This document shows positions 8,299 to 16,374 of a stretch of DNA of 64,000 nt, piece after piece. Every line of letters starts with the position of its first letter. Position 1 is the stretch's first letter. Source of the stretch: Mycobacterium sp. 1100029.7 (GTDB taxonomy: Bacteria > Actinomycetota > Actinomycetes > Mycobacteriales > Mycobacteriaceae); contig NZ_LZSC01000067.1 of assembly GCF_001665235.1 (NCBI RefSeq), positions 1 to 64,000 on the forward strand, read 5' to 3'. The translations under genes were made by a program, and so were the position numbers. The notes under the pieces are model-generated. The model worked only from the letters and a program-made list of their open reading frames with translations, ran no database searches and was not told where the DNA came from.

Positions 8299-9447
8299 TC
8301 AGGCCACGTGCTCCTTGTGAGCCTTGATCGGTGCGGTGCTGGGCGGAAGCTTGAGCAGGTTGCCGCGCAGGCTGCCCCGCGCGGTGCGGACGGCGACGAG
8401 CAGCCAGGTGAACAGCAGACCGGCATACGCAATGGCGGCGGCCACCTTGAAGGCCGGCAGGTGCGTGTGGGCGGCGAGTTGGGAGGTTCCGGTCACGAAG
8501 GTCCCGACCGGGAATGTCAGGCTCCACCACGTGAGGGCGAACGGCATCCCCCGCCGCAGGGTGCGCACCGTCAGCGAAGTGGCCAGGGCTATCCACAACA
8601 CCGCGAAGCCCCACACCGGGACTCCGTAGAGGATGGCGAAGGCATTCATGTCCTCGGCAACTTCATGCTCGACGGCCAGACCCGCCGCTGCTCCGAGAAG
8701 CCCTGCGGCCGTGATGGATTGGCCCAGCGGACCCAGCACGATCCACAGCGTCGGCACCCGCGCGGTGCCGGACGTGCCATAGAGGACCAGTCGGCTCCAG
8801 ATCATCGCGATGATGTTCAGCGAGGCCAGCAACGACAACCCGAACATCGCATAACAGCCGAAGAGCATGGTCTGACGGCCGGTGCCCGCCTGCAGATGCG
8901 GAAGCAGTAGCGCACCCATCGCGGCCGATACCATCGGCGGAACAACCGGCATCAGCCAACCACCGAAAGCGGCATCGGGCTCGACCTCATGCTGGGTGAA
9001 CATCAGAAACGGAATGCTGACCGCCGTGAACAACCCGCCCACCGTGCCGGCCGTCCACAGCACCCAATCGAGGTCGACGGCCAGGCGTGACCCGATGAGG
9101 TCCCGGCCGACCACGATGGCCCCGCCGCCGACGGTCATCAGCGCCATCGGCGCCGCGCCGTAGAAGTGCGCCATCTGGGGATTGCGGGCATGCCCTCGTG
9201 CGACCGTCGGGTGACGCAACCAATGACCGCCCACCAACGCGATCAGCACCGCCAGCAGCAGGCCGGCGATCACCCACACCACTTCGGCGAATGCGCGCAG
9301 CCCCACCACATGCACGGGCAGCGTGGCGCCACCGATAGCCACGATCCCGGTACCCATCACCGAGGCGAACCAGTTGGGTCCAACGTTGCCGAGTACCTCG
9401 ACCCGGGTTTGCGACGGAGGTCGGCTCATCGGGGTTGCACGCGTCAT
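8299..9447 (-). CDS. TDT-family membrane transporter (C4-dicarboxylate/malate or tellurite-resistance type)
   Basis: 382 residues, almost entirely hydrophobic with about ten transmembrane helices. The N-terminal signature NWFASVMGTGIVAIGG matches the TDT (TehA / Mae1 / SLAC1-like) family. Substrates in the family range from malate and sulfite to tellurite-linked anions, so none is assigned. It starts 55 bases from the divergent small membrane protein at 9503, and the two may share a promoter region. ATG 9447 is used; Met at residue 7 is an alternative. Confidence 0.85.
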   Translation of the reverse strand: MTRATPMSRPPSQTRVEVLGNVGPNWFASVMGTGIVAIGGATLPVHVVGLRAFAEVVWVIAGLLLAVLIALVGGHWLRHPTVARGHARNPQMAHFYGAAPMALMTVGGGAIVVGRDLIGSRLAVDLDWVLWTAGTVGGLFTAVSIPFLMFTQHEVEPDAAFGGWLMPVVPPMVSAAMGALLLPHLQAGTGRQTMLFGCYAMFGLSLLASLNIIAMIWSRLVLYGTSGTARVPTLWIVLGPLGQSITAAGLLGAAAGLAVEHEVAEDMNAFAILYGVPVWGFAVLWIALATSLTVRTLRRGMPFALTWWSLTFPVGTFVTGTSQLAAHTHLPAFKVAAAIAYAGLLFTWLLVAVRTARGSLRGNLLKLPPSTAPIKAHKEHVA

Positions 9448-9502
9448 AGCTGACAGACACTACTTCCCGGAGATTGCTGAATGTTGCGCTTACACTCCAT
9501 CG

Positions 9503-9775
9503 GTGACGCAATCCGTGCAGACGAGGCAGCCCGTGAACAAAGCCCCCGCCTTGATCGGAGTCGTCGTACTGCTGGTAATCGCCCTGCTCGCGCTGCCGAC
9601 CAAGCAAAGGTGCGGCGCGCCCGGCCTCACGTGTGCGACGGCCTTGGACAGACAGGGCTACGTGCACTACTACTACGAGGTGGAACCGGTGGGCGTGTAC
9701 CTCGCCGAGATCATCACCGGGTCGAACATCCGCATCTTCTACCATTGCGGCGAGGATCTGCAACGCGTGCGTTAA
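9503..9775 (+). CDS. small membrane-anchored protein, unknown function
   Basis: About 90 residues from the GTG at 9503 (a second GTG at 9533 is possible). A single transmembrane helix (APALIGVVVLLVIALLALP) lies near the N-terminus. A roughly 55-residue outer part follows with three Cys (QRCGAP, LTCATA, HCGEDL) and a run of tyrosines (GYVHYYYEVEP). It reads like a conserved mycobacterial envelope protein, but no domain is recognised. It is divergent from the TDT transporter. Confidence 0.6.
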   Translation: MTQSVQTRQPVNKAPALIGVVVLLVIALLALPTKQRCGAPGLTCATALDRQGYVHYYYEVEPVGVYLAEIITGSNIRIFYHCGEDLQRVR

Positions 9776-10259
9776 CCGTTGCCCCATGACAGAGCTGCCA
9801 CGCGTGAGTCGCGGGCGCGGTTGCGTGCTGCGCCTGGCAAACAAGCCGGCTGGGCAATCTCGACCAGTCGTCGCGCGACCGTCGGAGAAGCGCACGATCG
9901 CCGCCGCGCCGCGAGCGGGCGCCGCCGGATCGGCATAGTGTCCTGCTTTGTATCCGTCGGGTGACGAGTTGGGATCGATCTCGTCGGCGCCGTTTTCCTC
10001 CTGAGACCTGCCCGCGACGCGTTCGGCCCCCGAGCTCGGCGCATCGTAGCCAAAACATGCAGGTAGCGCGAATATTGCGCCCGGCGAGTCCGCGAACTGC
10101 CGGGGGTGAGAACGGCCACACCGGCCGGCTCCGAGAAGCCTTGATTGGGGGCTTCACAGCAAGCTACCGCATACTTGACCTCATGCTTTGCGTGTCATCA
10201 CCGCAAACCGCCATGGCGGTGTGCAGCAGTGGTGCGCGGCTCTCGGGCCGAGGACTGTG
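9776..10259. other. 484-base intergenic stretch, no gene seen
   Basis: The open frames here are short, overlap on several frames, and encode Arg/Ala-rich sequence with no recognisable motif or Shine-Dalgarno. No tRNA-like cloverleaf, repeat or strong hairpin was found. The right end presumably carries the cpsA promoter. Confidence 0.4.
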
Positions 10260-11840
10260 ATGGCACGTTCCGGCGGTGCACATCGCCGCCATCGCGCGGT
10301 TCGCCAACCGTCGGCGCTCCGCAGGGGTGTGTCGCGGGCGTTCATGACGCTGGTATCCACGGCCGCGGTGCTGATGACTGGAGCCGGCTACTACGTGGCG
10401 CATGGGGCACTGGGCGGCATCACGGTCTCCCAAGCCCTGAGCCCCGACGACCCACGGTCGTCCGGGGACAACATGAACATCCTGCTGATCGGCCTGGACT
10501 CCCGAAAAGACCAGAACGGCAATGACCTTCCGAACTCGATCCTCAAACAGCTGCACGCGGGCGATTCCGACGACGGCGGCTACAACACCAACACGCTGAT
10601 CCTGGTGCACGTCGGTGCCGACAACAAAGTGGTGGCCTTCTCGATCCCCCGCGACGACTGGGTGCCGTTCACCGGGGTGCCCGGATACAACCACATCAAG
10701 ATCAAGGAGGCGTACGGCCTCACCAAGCAGTACGTGGCCCAGAAGCTGGCTAACCAGGGCATCGGCGGTCAAAAGGAATTGGAGACCAAGGGTCGCGAAG
10801 CCGCCCGGGCGGCGACCTTGCGGGCGGTGCGCAACCTGACCGGGGTGCCGATCGATTACTTCGCCGAGGTCAACCTGGCCGGCTTCTACGATCTCGCGCA
10901 AAGTCTGGGTGGGGTGAACGTCTGCCTCAACCACGCCGTTTACGACTCCTACTCCGGCGCGGATTTCCCGGCCGGGCCACAGCGGTTGGACGCCTCGGAA
11001 GCGCTGGCCTTCGTTCGGCAGCGTCATGGATTGGACAACGGCGACCTGGACCGTACGCACCGGCAGCAAGCCTTCATCTCGTCGGTGATGCGTGAGCTTC
11101 AGGACTCGGGCACTTTCACCAACCTGGACAAGATGAAAAGCCTGATGGCGGTGGCTCGTAAGGACGTCGTGTTGTCGGGCGGCTGGGATGAGGACATGTT
11201 CCGCCGGATTGGCGAGATCGCCGGTAGCGCAGCGGCGAATCAGGTGGAATTCCGAACGCTTCCGGTGGTCCGCTACGACAACATCAACGGCCAGGACGTC
11301 AACATCGTCGATCCGGTTGCGATCAAGGCCGAGGTGGCGTCGGCGATCGGCGCCGACACCTCCACGAGCTCGTCGCCGACCACGGCCGTCAAACCCAATC
11401 CCTCGACGGTCGTCGACGTGGTCAACGCGGGCAGCATGAGTGGTCTGGCCACCCAGGTGTCGCGAGGGCTGAAGAAGTACGGCTACACCCCCGGCACCGT
11501 CCGGGACCGCAACTGGTTCGATCCGAGCAAGACGTCCATCCAGTACGGCGCGGGCGCCGAAACCGACGCGCAGAACCTGGCGAATCTGCTCAGCCTGGAC
11601 GCGCCCAAACAACCCGATCCCAGCGTCCAACCCGGACACGTGCGAGTGGTAGTCGACAGTAGCTTCGCGATGCCGACTCCCGATGAGTCCCTGGATGATT
11701 CGTACTCTTCTACGTCGTCCACCACGACTACGACGACCTCGAGCAAGAGCAGCAGCGGTTACGGCTATGCCACCAGCACCTACCCGACGCCGGATCAGGG
11801 CAAGCCGATCGACGGCGGCGGAGTGCCCTGCGTCAACTAG
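10260..11840 (+). CDS. cpsA: LytR-CpsA-Psr family cell-wall ligase
   Basis: About 526 residues from the ATG at 10260, placed before an N-terminal Arg-rich stretch and the transmembrane helix AFMTLVSTAAVLMTGAGYYV. The extracytoplasmic LCP domain carries NILLIGLDSR, the Arg/Asp-rich SIPRDDWVPF and AFVRQRHGLDNGDLDRTHRQQ, which binds polyprenyl phosphate in this family. A C-terminal LytR_C domain follows (VVDVVNAGSMSGLA...), then a Ser/Thr tail. By family knowledge it transfers arabinogalactan to peptidoglycan. It corresponds to Rv3484 in M. tuberculosis by sequence and neighbourhood. It converges on the SDR gene with a 6-base gap. Confidence 0.9.
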   Translation: MARSGGAHRRHRAVRQPSALRRGVSRAFMTLVSTAAVLMTGAGYYVAHGALGGITVSQALSPDDPRSSGDNMNILLIGLDSRKDQNGNDLPNSILKQLHAGDSDDGGYNTNTLILVHVGADNKVVAFSIPRDDWVPFTGVPGYNHIKIKEAYGLTKQYVAQKLANQGIGGQKELETKGREAARAATLRAVRNLTGVPIDYFAEVNLAGFYDLAQSLGGVNVCLNHAVYDSYSGADFPAGPQRLDASEALAFVRQRHGLDNGDLDRTHRQQAFISSVMRELQDSGTFTNLDKMKSLMAVARKDVVLSGGWDEDMFRRIGEIAGSAAANQVEFRTLPVVRYDNINGQDVNIVDPVAIKAEVASAIGADTSTSSSPTTAVKPNPSTVVDVVNAGSMSGLATQVSRGLKKYGYTPGTVRDRNWFDPSKTSIQYGAGAETDAQNLANLLSLDAPKQPDPSVQPGHVRVVVDSSFAMPTPDESLDDSYSSTSSTTTTTTSSKSSSGYGYATSTYPTPDQGKPIDGGGVPCVN

Positions 11841-11846
11841 CCACGC

Positions 11847-12638
11847 TCAGGCGTGCGTGCCGCCGTCCATGCGTATCTCGGTGCCCGTGATCCAGGCTCC
11901 GTCGTCGGACACCAGCATCGCGATCACACCTGCAACCGCGTTCGGTTCGGCCATTCCCGCGCCGCTGGATTCCGCGGTCGTCGGCAGGATCGGCATCAAC
12001 CGGGGAAACAGCGACCAGTCCGCGTCCTGCGGGATGTATCCGCCAGTGGCGTCGGTGATCCCGGACTTGATGCTGCCGGGCGCCACGCACGCCGCACGCA
12101 GACCGTCCTTGGCGTATTCCAGCGCCAGGGAGTGCGTGAAGGCCTGAATGCCGCCCTTGCTGGCGGCATAAGCCGCCATGTACGGATGGGCGAACGACGC
12201 CGACGTCGAGCTGAAGTTCACGATCGCGCTGCGGGCATTGGCCAACAGCGCCGGCAACGCTTCCCGGACCACCAGGAAGGTACCGGTCAGGTTCACGGCG
12301 ATGATCTGGTTCCACTGGTCGAGGGTGGTCTGGTGGGTGTGCCACGCGCGCAGGATGCCGGCGGCGTTGACCAACGAATCCAGACCGCCGAGCTTCTCCA
12401 CGGCGGCGCTCACGCCGTCGATCACCGAACCCTCGTTGCCGACGTCGATCGGCATGGTGGTGAGCCGTTCGCCGGTCGCGGCCTCGCCCGCGCTCGCCTT
12501 GGTGGCGTTCAGACCGTCGGTCGAGACGTCGGCGGCCACCACGCTGGCGCCCTCACTCAGCAACCGCAACGCGGTGGCCTGCCCGATGCCGGAGGCAGCG
12601 CCCGTGACCAGAATCCTTTTGCCTTCAAGTCTTTTCAT
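11847..12638 (-). CDS. short-chain dehydrogenase/reductase (Rv3485c-like)
   Basis: 263 residues from the ATG at 12638, immediately before the Rossmann motif RILVTGAASGIGQA. The catalytic Ser lies in NFSSTSAS and the Tyr-Lys pair in YAASKGG, both in normal SDR spacing. It is a cytoplasmic NAD(P)-dependent oxidoreductase. It follows a second SDR by 14 bases and is therefore probably cotranscribed. It converges on cpsA. The substrate is unknown; the KstR-type box ahead of the pair suggests a steroid or a related lipid. Confidence 0.88.
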   Translation of the reverse strand: MKRLEGKRILVTGAASGIGQATALRLLSEGASVVAADVSTDGLNATKASAGEAATGERLTTMPIDVGNEGSVIDGVSAAVEKLGGLDSLVNAAGILRAWHTHQTTLDQWNQIIAVNLTGTFLVVREALPALLANARSAIVNFSSTSASFAHPYMAAYAASKGGIQAFTHSLALEYAKDGLRAACVAPGSIKSGITDATGGYIPQDADWSLFPRLMPILPTTAESSGAGMAEPNAVAGVIAMLVSDDGAWITGTEIRMDGGTHA

Positions 12639-12652
12639 CGCCTTCTCCCGGC

Positions 12653-13489
12653 TCAGACCACTCCGCGCAGTGCATCCTGCCCGAACATCTGCACCATCAT
12701 CGAGGAGTAGTCCGGTCCGCGGCGCAAGATGTGGCCGCCGTCGACGTTGATGCATTGCCCGGTGATCCAGGCCGCCGCATCGCTGAGTAAGAACATGGCC
12801 AGGTTGGCGACGTCCTCGACCTCACCCACGCGCGGCAGCGGCGTGCACAGCGCGTAGTCCGCGCTGATCTCCGGCGACTGAATCACGCTTGCGTCAACGA
12901 GATCGGTGCGAATCAAACCCGGGCGGACGCTGTTGACCCGCACCCACGACTCGCCGAGTTCGTCGGCCGCCAGCATCATCATGTGGTCGATGGCCGACTT
13001 GGTGACGCCGTACGGCCCGAACCACCGGTGGGTGTTGCTGGCCGCGATCGAGGAGATGCCGACGAACGAGCCGCCACCGCCGCGCACCAGTTCGCGCCCG
13101 ACGTGCTTGAGCACATACATGGTGCCGTTGACGTTGAGGTCGACCGTGTTTCGCCATGCCTCGGAGTCGGTGTGGGTGATCGGTCCGATCGTCAGTGAAC
13201 CGCCGGCGCAGTGCACCGCACCGTTCAGCCGGCCGTGCCACGCGGTTGCCGCGTCGACGGCCCGAGCCACTTCGTCCTCGTTGGTGACGTCGGTCGGCTC
13301 GTAGCGAATCGCGCCGCCGTTAGCGGCCAGCGGCTCAATCTCCTCGACGGCGCCCGCCAGCCGGTCCGGGTTGCGGCCCACGATCATCACGGAGGCCCCG
13401 GCCGACACCAGCCCGGCGGCGACACCCTTGCCGATTCCACTGCCGCCACCGGTGATCAGATAAGTCCGGTCTTCGAAAGATAGCTGCAC
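12653..13489 (-). CDS. short-chain dehydrogenase/reductase
   Basis: 278 residues from the GTG at 13489, with GAGAGGG upstream; a TTG at 13504 is the alternative. The cofactor motif is YLITGGGSGIGKG, followed by NAG-equivalent VHCAGGS, catalytic Ser in GISSIAAS and YGVTK. The C-terminus (WITGQCINVDGGHILRRG) is typical of classical SDRs. It is the first gene of a two-SDR operon and lies 17 bases downstream of an exact KstR-type palindrome. This suggests induction by sterols and action on a steroid or a CoA intermediate, which is inference. Confidence 0.88.
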   Translation of the reverse strand: MQLSFEDRTYLITGGGSGIGKGVAAGLVSAGASVMIVGRNPDRLAGAVEEIEPLAANGGAIRYEPTDVTNEDEVARAVDAATAWHGRLNGAVHCAGGSLTIGPITHTDSEAWRNTVDLNVNGTMYVLKHVGRELVRGGGGSFVGISSIAASNTHRWFGPYGVTKSAIDHMMMLAADELGESWVRVNSVRPGLIRTDLVDASVIQSPEISADYALCTPLPRVGEVEDVANLAMFLLSDAAAWITGQCINVDGGHILRRGPDYSSMMVQMFGQDALRGVV

Positions 13490-13506
13490 GCGAGGCCCTC
13501 TCAAAC

Positions 13507-13520
13507 TGGAACAAGTTCTA
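13507..13520 (-). promoter_or_regulatory. KstR-type operator
   Basis: TGGAACAAGTTCTA fits the KstR palindrome TNNAACNNGTTNNA at every fixed position. It lies 17 bases upstream of the GTG of the SDR at 13489 and downstream of the EchA4-like gene, so the SDR pair is its target. Confidence 0.65.
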
Positions 13521-13591
13521 GCTATAGAAGCATGTGCCCTCGGGGTGAATATCGCTACCCCCAGTCTCGTTAGGACCTTCGCCGCGCGGTG

Positions 13592-14527
13592 CTACGGCGT
13601 ATCGCGGCGCGCCACCTTCGTCGGCTTCGCGTCACGCCAGTCTTCGACGTGCGGCGGCTGGCCGACCGGCCACCGGTTCTCGTTGAACGCCGCCCAGTGG
13701 GCATGTCCCAGCAGGTGCACGTGGAACGCGTGCCGCAACGCCTCGGTGTAACCCATCGCGTCGGAGGCGGCATTGACCGAATCCTTGATCAGCAGCGACG
13801 CCATCGTGGGCCGCTCGGCGATGCGCCGCGCGAATTCCAGTGTCTTTTCCTCTAAGTCGTCGACGGCGAAAACTTTGGACACCATGCCCAGCCGGTGCGC
13901 CTCGTCCGCGTCAATCGAATCACCGGTCAGCAGCAGCTCTTTGGCCTTACGTGGTCCGAATTCCCAAGGGTGAGCGTAATATTCGACACCCGGCATACCC
14001 AGCCGGACCGCGACCACGTCGCTGAACTTCGCGTTGTCGGCCGCGACGATCAGGTCGCATGCCCAGATCAGCATCAGACCCGCCGAAATCGCGTTGCCCT
14101 GCACCTGGGCGATCGTGATCTTGCGCAGATCGCGCCAACGGCAAGTGTTTTCAAAGAAGAAGTGCCATTCCTGGTGGTACAGCTTCTCCATGATCGGTTC
14201 GTAGGTCGCGCCGTGCGAGCGGAAACTCGGGTGCTGTCCCGGTCCGGGCGCCCGCTCCGCCAACGCCTGCTCCGAGCCCAGGTCATGGCCGGCGGAGAAG
14301 TTCCTGCCGCGCGCCGCCAGGATCACCACGCGCACCGTGTCGTCGGCTTCGGCGCGGCCGAACGCCTCGTCGAGCTGCACCAGCAGGCCACGGCTCTGTG
14401 CGTTGTGGGCGTCTGGCCGGTTCAGCCAAATCCGGGCGATACGGCCCTCGTCGAGGGTTTCGTAGGCCACCAACTCCGGGGAGTTGGCGTCGGCCGCCCC
14501 GGCGTCGGCTTGCTCGGAGACTGTCAT
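13592..14527 (-). CDS. enoyl-CoA hydratase, EchA4-like
   Basis: About 311 residues from the ATG at 14527, supported by GAGG eight bases upstream; a GTG at 14557 is the alternative. It is a crotonase-fold protein with the first oxyanion-hole segment GRNFSAGHDLGSE and the second VQGNAISAGLMLIWACDLIVA. The usual catalytic Glu pair is not clear, since the second region reads RLGMPGVEYYAHPWEFG. Length and the extra C-terminal arm (HWAAFNENRWPVGQPP) resemble the longer mycobacterial EchA4 type rather than standard 260-residue hydratases. The substrate is unknown. Confidence 0.82.
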   Translation of the reverse strand: MTVSEQADAGAADANSPELVAYETLDEGRIARIWLNRPDAHNAQSRGLLVQLDEAFGRAEADDTVRVVILAARGRNFSAGHDLGSEQALAERAPGPGQHPSFRSHGATYEPIMEKLYHQEWHFFFENTCRWRDLRKITIAQVQGNAISAGLMLIWACDLIVAADNAKFSDVVAVRLGMPGVEYYAHPWEFGPRKAKELLLTGDSIDADEAHRLGMVSKVFAVDDLEEKTLEFARRIAERPTMASLLIKDSVNAASDAMGYTEALRHAFHVHLLGHAHWAAFNENRWPVGQPPHVEDWRDAKPTKVARRDTP

Positions 14528-14621
14528 TCCGCCCACCTCGTTCGTCGTTGAATTCACCTTGTTTACAGATTACGGCGAGTGTGTAAGTGGGTCCGAGGTG
14601 GGTTGGCCGGCGCCGGCCGAG

Positions 14622-15611
14622 TTAGGGCTGGTCGAGGGCGGCCGCCAGCAGCGCCGCAGCGGACTTGAGCAGTCCCAGCGAGCGGGCAAGTTCGGCGTTC
14701 TCTTGCTTCAACTGTTCGATTTCCGACGAGGGCTCGGAAAGGACTGTGCCAGAACCATTCTCCACGGCGCTTCGCCGGGTCCGCTCGTGGACCGTCTCGG
14801 TCAGCGTATTGCCGAGCGTGTCGGTGACAGCCCGGATCGCCATCCGCTCCATGTCGTGACGACCGTGGACCGCGGCGACCGCACGGGTCTCCTCGACGTG
14901 CGCGGCACCGTTGACCGCCGCCGGTGTGGGCACAGCCCGCAGCTGTTGGCGCGCCATCTGGCCGGATGCGGCCTCGGTACCGACACCCGAGACGCCGACG
15001 TGCGGCTGCCCGAGCAGGTGGTGCAGCTCGGCCTCCTGCTGTTCGATCTGTGATTCCCGGTCGGCGAGCCGAACCTCGTGCTGCTCGAACTCGGCCTCTT
15101 GCTGACGCAGCTCGGATTCCCATTCGCTGAGCTCGCCTTCGCGGCGACGCAGCTCCGATTCGCGCTGCGCGAGCTGGACCTCGAGCTGGGCCACTTCGGC
15201 TTCGTGCTGGGCGAAGAGCGCCTCGCGCTGGGCAACTTGCGCCTCCCGATGACGCAACTGGGCGACCTGCTGAGGCAACGGGCTGCCCCGATGGGCGAGC
15301 TGGGCTTCGGAGTGCCGCAGCTGGTCGATGTGCTTACGGAGTTCGGTGTCGCGCTTGCGGACTTCGGATTCGTGCTCGTGCACGGCGGCTTCGCGTTGAG
15401 CAAGCTCGGCTTCGCGCCGCTTGAGGCCGCCATCGCGGTTGCGCAGCTCGGCATTGCGGCGACGCAGATCGGCGTCCTCTTCGATGTGGCGAGTCAGCTC
15501 CTGCTCGACCAAGTCGATGAACAGATCAACTTCCTGCTCGTTGTATCCACGCTTACCGAGGCGCGCCCTGGAAAAAGCGACATTGTGCACATCGGCTGGC
15601 GTGAGAGCCAT
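14622..15611 (-). CDS. DivIVA-domain protein with long heptad-repeat coiled coil
   Basis: 329 residues from the ATG at 15611, which has GGAGAC upstream. Residues 1-45 form a DivIVA/Wag31-type membrane-curvature domain (LTPADVHNVAFSRARLGKRG, YNEQEVDLFID). Residues 55-201 are 21 consecutive seven-residue units of the form (E/Q)LxxREx with no break, strongly charged. A less regular C-terminal part has Ser/Thr and coiled-coil segments (EIEQLKQENAELARSLGLL). It is a paralog rather than Wag31 itself, which is shorter and lacks this repeat. It probably acts as a polar or septal scaffold. The Rv3489-like gene and otsA lie beyond a 600-base gap on the other strand. Confidence 0.8.
   Translation of the reverse strand: MALTPADVHNVAFSRARLGKRGYNEQEVDLFIDLVEQELTRHIEEDADLRRRNAELRNRDGGLKRREAELAQREAAVHEHESEVRKRDTELRKHIDQLRHSEAQLAHRGSPLPQQVAQLRHREAQVAQREALFAQHEAEVAQLEVQLAQRESELRRREGELSEWESELRQQEAEFEQHEVRLADRESQIEQQEAELHHLLGQPHVGVSGVGTEAASGQMARQQLRAVPTPAAVNGAAHVEETRAVAAVHGRHDMERMAIRAVTDTLGNTLTETVHERTRRSAVENGSGTVLSEPSSEIEQLKQENAELARSLGLLKSAAALLAAALDQP
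15009..15449 (-). repeat. 21-unit heptad coding repeat in the DivIVA-domain gene
   Basis: Codons for residues 55-201 of the DivIVA-domain protein repeat with a 21-base period. Typical units are ELAQREA, QLRHREA, QVAQREA, QLAQRES and ELRRREG. The units are degenerate at the DNA level, so this is an old expansion maintained at protein level and not a recent tandem array. Confidence 0.75.
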
Positions 15612-16209
15612 TGTTCGTCTCCCGAAGTCTTGAACCACAGCGCACCACAAAATAAAGTGCACTGCGGCTTAGGATAATGCCTTCGCCCCGGCCGCATCCT
15701 GGTTTGCCTTTGAACAACGGGACGACACTCAGTAGACATACGGGTGTGGCGCACGGTTGGCCGGGGCGACGTAGGCGCGCGAACCTTGGTCCGAGGGCGT
15801 CGTTCCACGTTACGGGGCTTATGTGCAGGTCGTTCGAGCACTGAGAGAACTTACCCAGCCGTCAATTCCGGGTGTCGGCAGTGCCGCCGAAGACCGGCGC
15901 GACCGGCGACGCACGGGTTCGCCGGCACACCGCACAATCGCCTCGTAAAATCGATGGAAAACGGGCTTCCGGATTTTAATGCGCCGCCCGGTTGGGCATC
16001 GGCCTGACGCTCGAGAATGATAAGCGAGCGGCAATAGGCGGTTATGTGTAAACAATTCCAATTCATCACGTGAACAAATGGCTGCGCGCAGGCATCGGCA
16101 AGGTGCACGAAATCCGCGAGCCGACTCCGGCGAGGGGCACGGCACCACCAAGCGGGCGGCCCGCCCGAGACCGCTGCGGACCACTACGAGCGTCGCCTAG
16201 AGTTATGTC
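15612..16209. other. 598-base intergenic region, no gene identified
   Basis: The region separates the divergent DivIVA-domain gene and Rv3489/otsA. Candidate frames inside it are Arg-rich and lack ribosome binding sites. Two AT-richer patches (about 15660-15680 and 15945-16080) are likely promoter zones. A reverse-strand TATCCT at 15671-15676 could be a -10 element for the DivIVA gene. No RNA gene is recognised, though the length leaves room for one. Confidence 0.35.
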
Positions 16210-16374
16210 ATGCCTACGAAATCTGATCCTGGCGAAATCGGCGACGTCGAGCCGCTGGCCGACAGCACGGCGAGCCAGGCCAGGCGAGTCGTCGCCGCGT
16301 ACGCGAACGACGCCGACGAGTGCCGCGTTTTCTTGTCCATGCTCGGTATTGGACCGGCGAAACTCGACGCATAA
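16210..16374 (+). CDS. small conserved protein (Rv3489-like), 54 residues
   Basis: The frame starts at the ATG at 16210 (MPTKSDPGEIGDVEPLADST) and ends in GIGPAKLDA, with its stop directly abutting the otsA ATG. The size, 54 residues, and position before otsA match Rv3489 of M. tuberculosis as recalled. The middle is an amphipathic helix (SQARRVVAAYANDADECRVF). It has no known domain. The abutting stop and start imply translational coupling, so a role linked to trehalose synthesis is possible but unproven. Confidence 0.75.
   Translation: MPTKSDPGEIGDVEPLADSTASQARRVVAAYANDADECRVFLSMLGIGPAKLDA

Noticed and set aside
15078..15677. 199-codon plus-strand frame with Leu-rich pattern
   Set aside because: It is the reverse reading of the DivIVA heptad repeat; repeated CTC/GAG-type codons keep the opposite frame open by chance.
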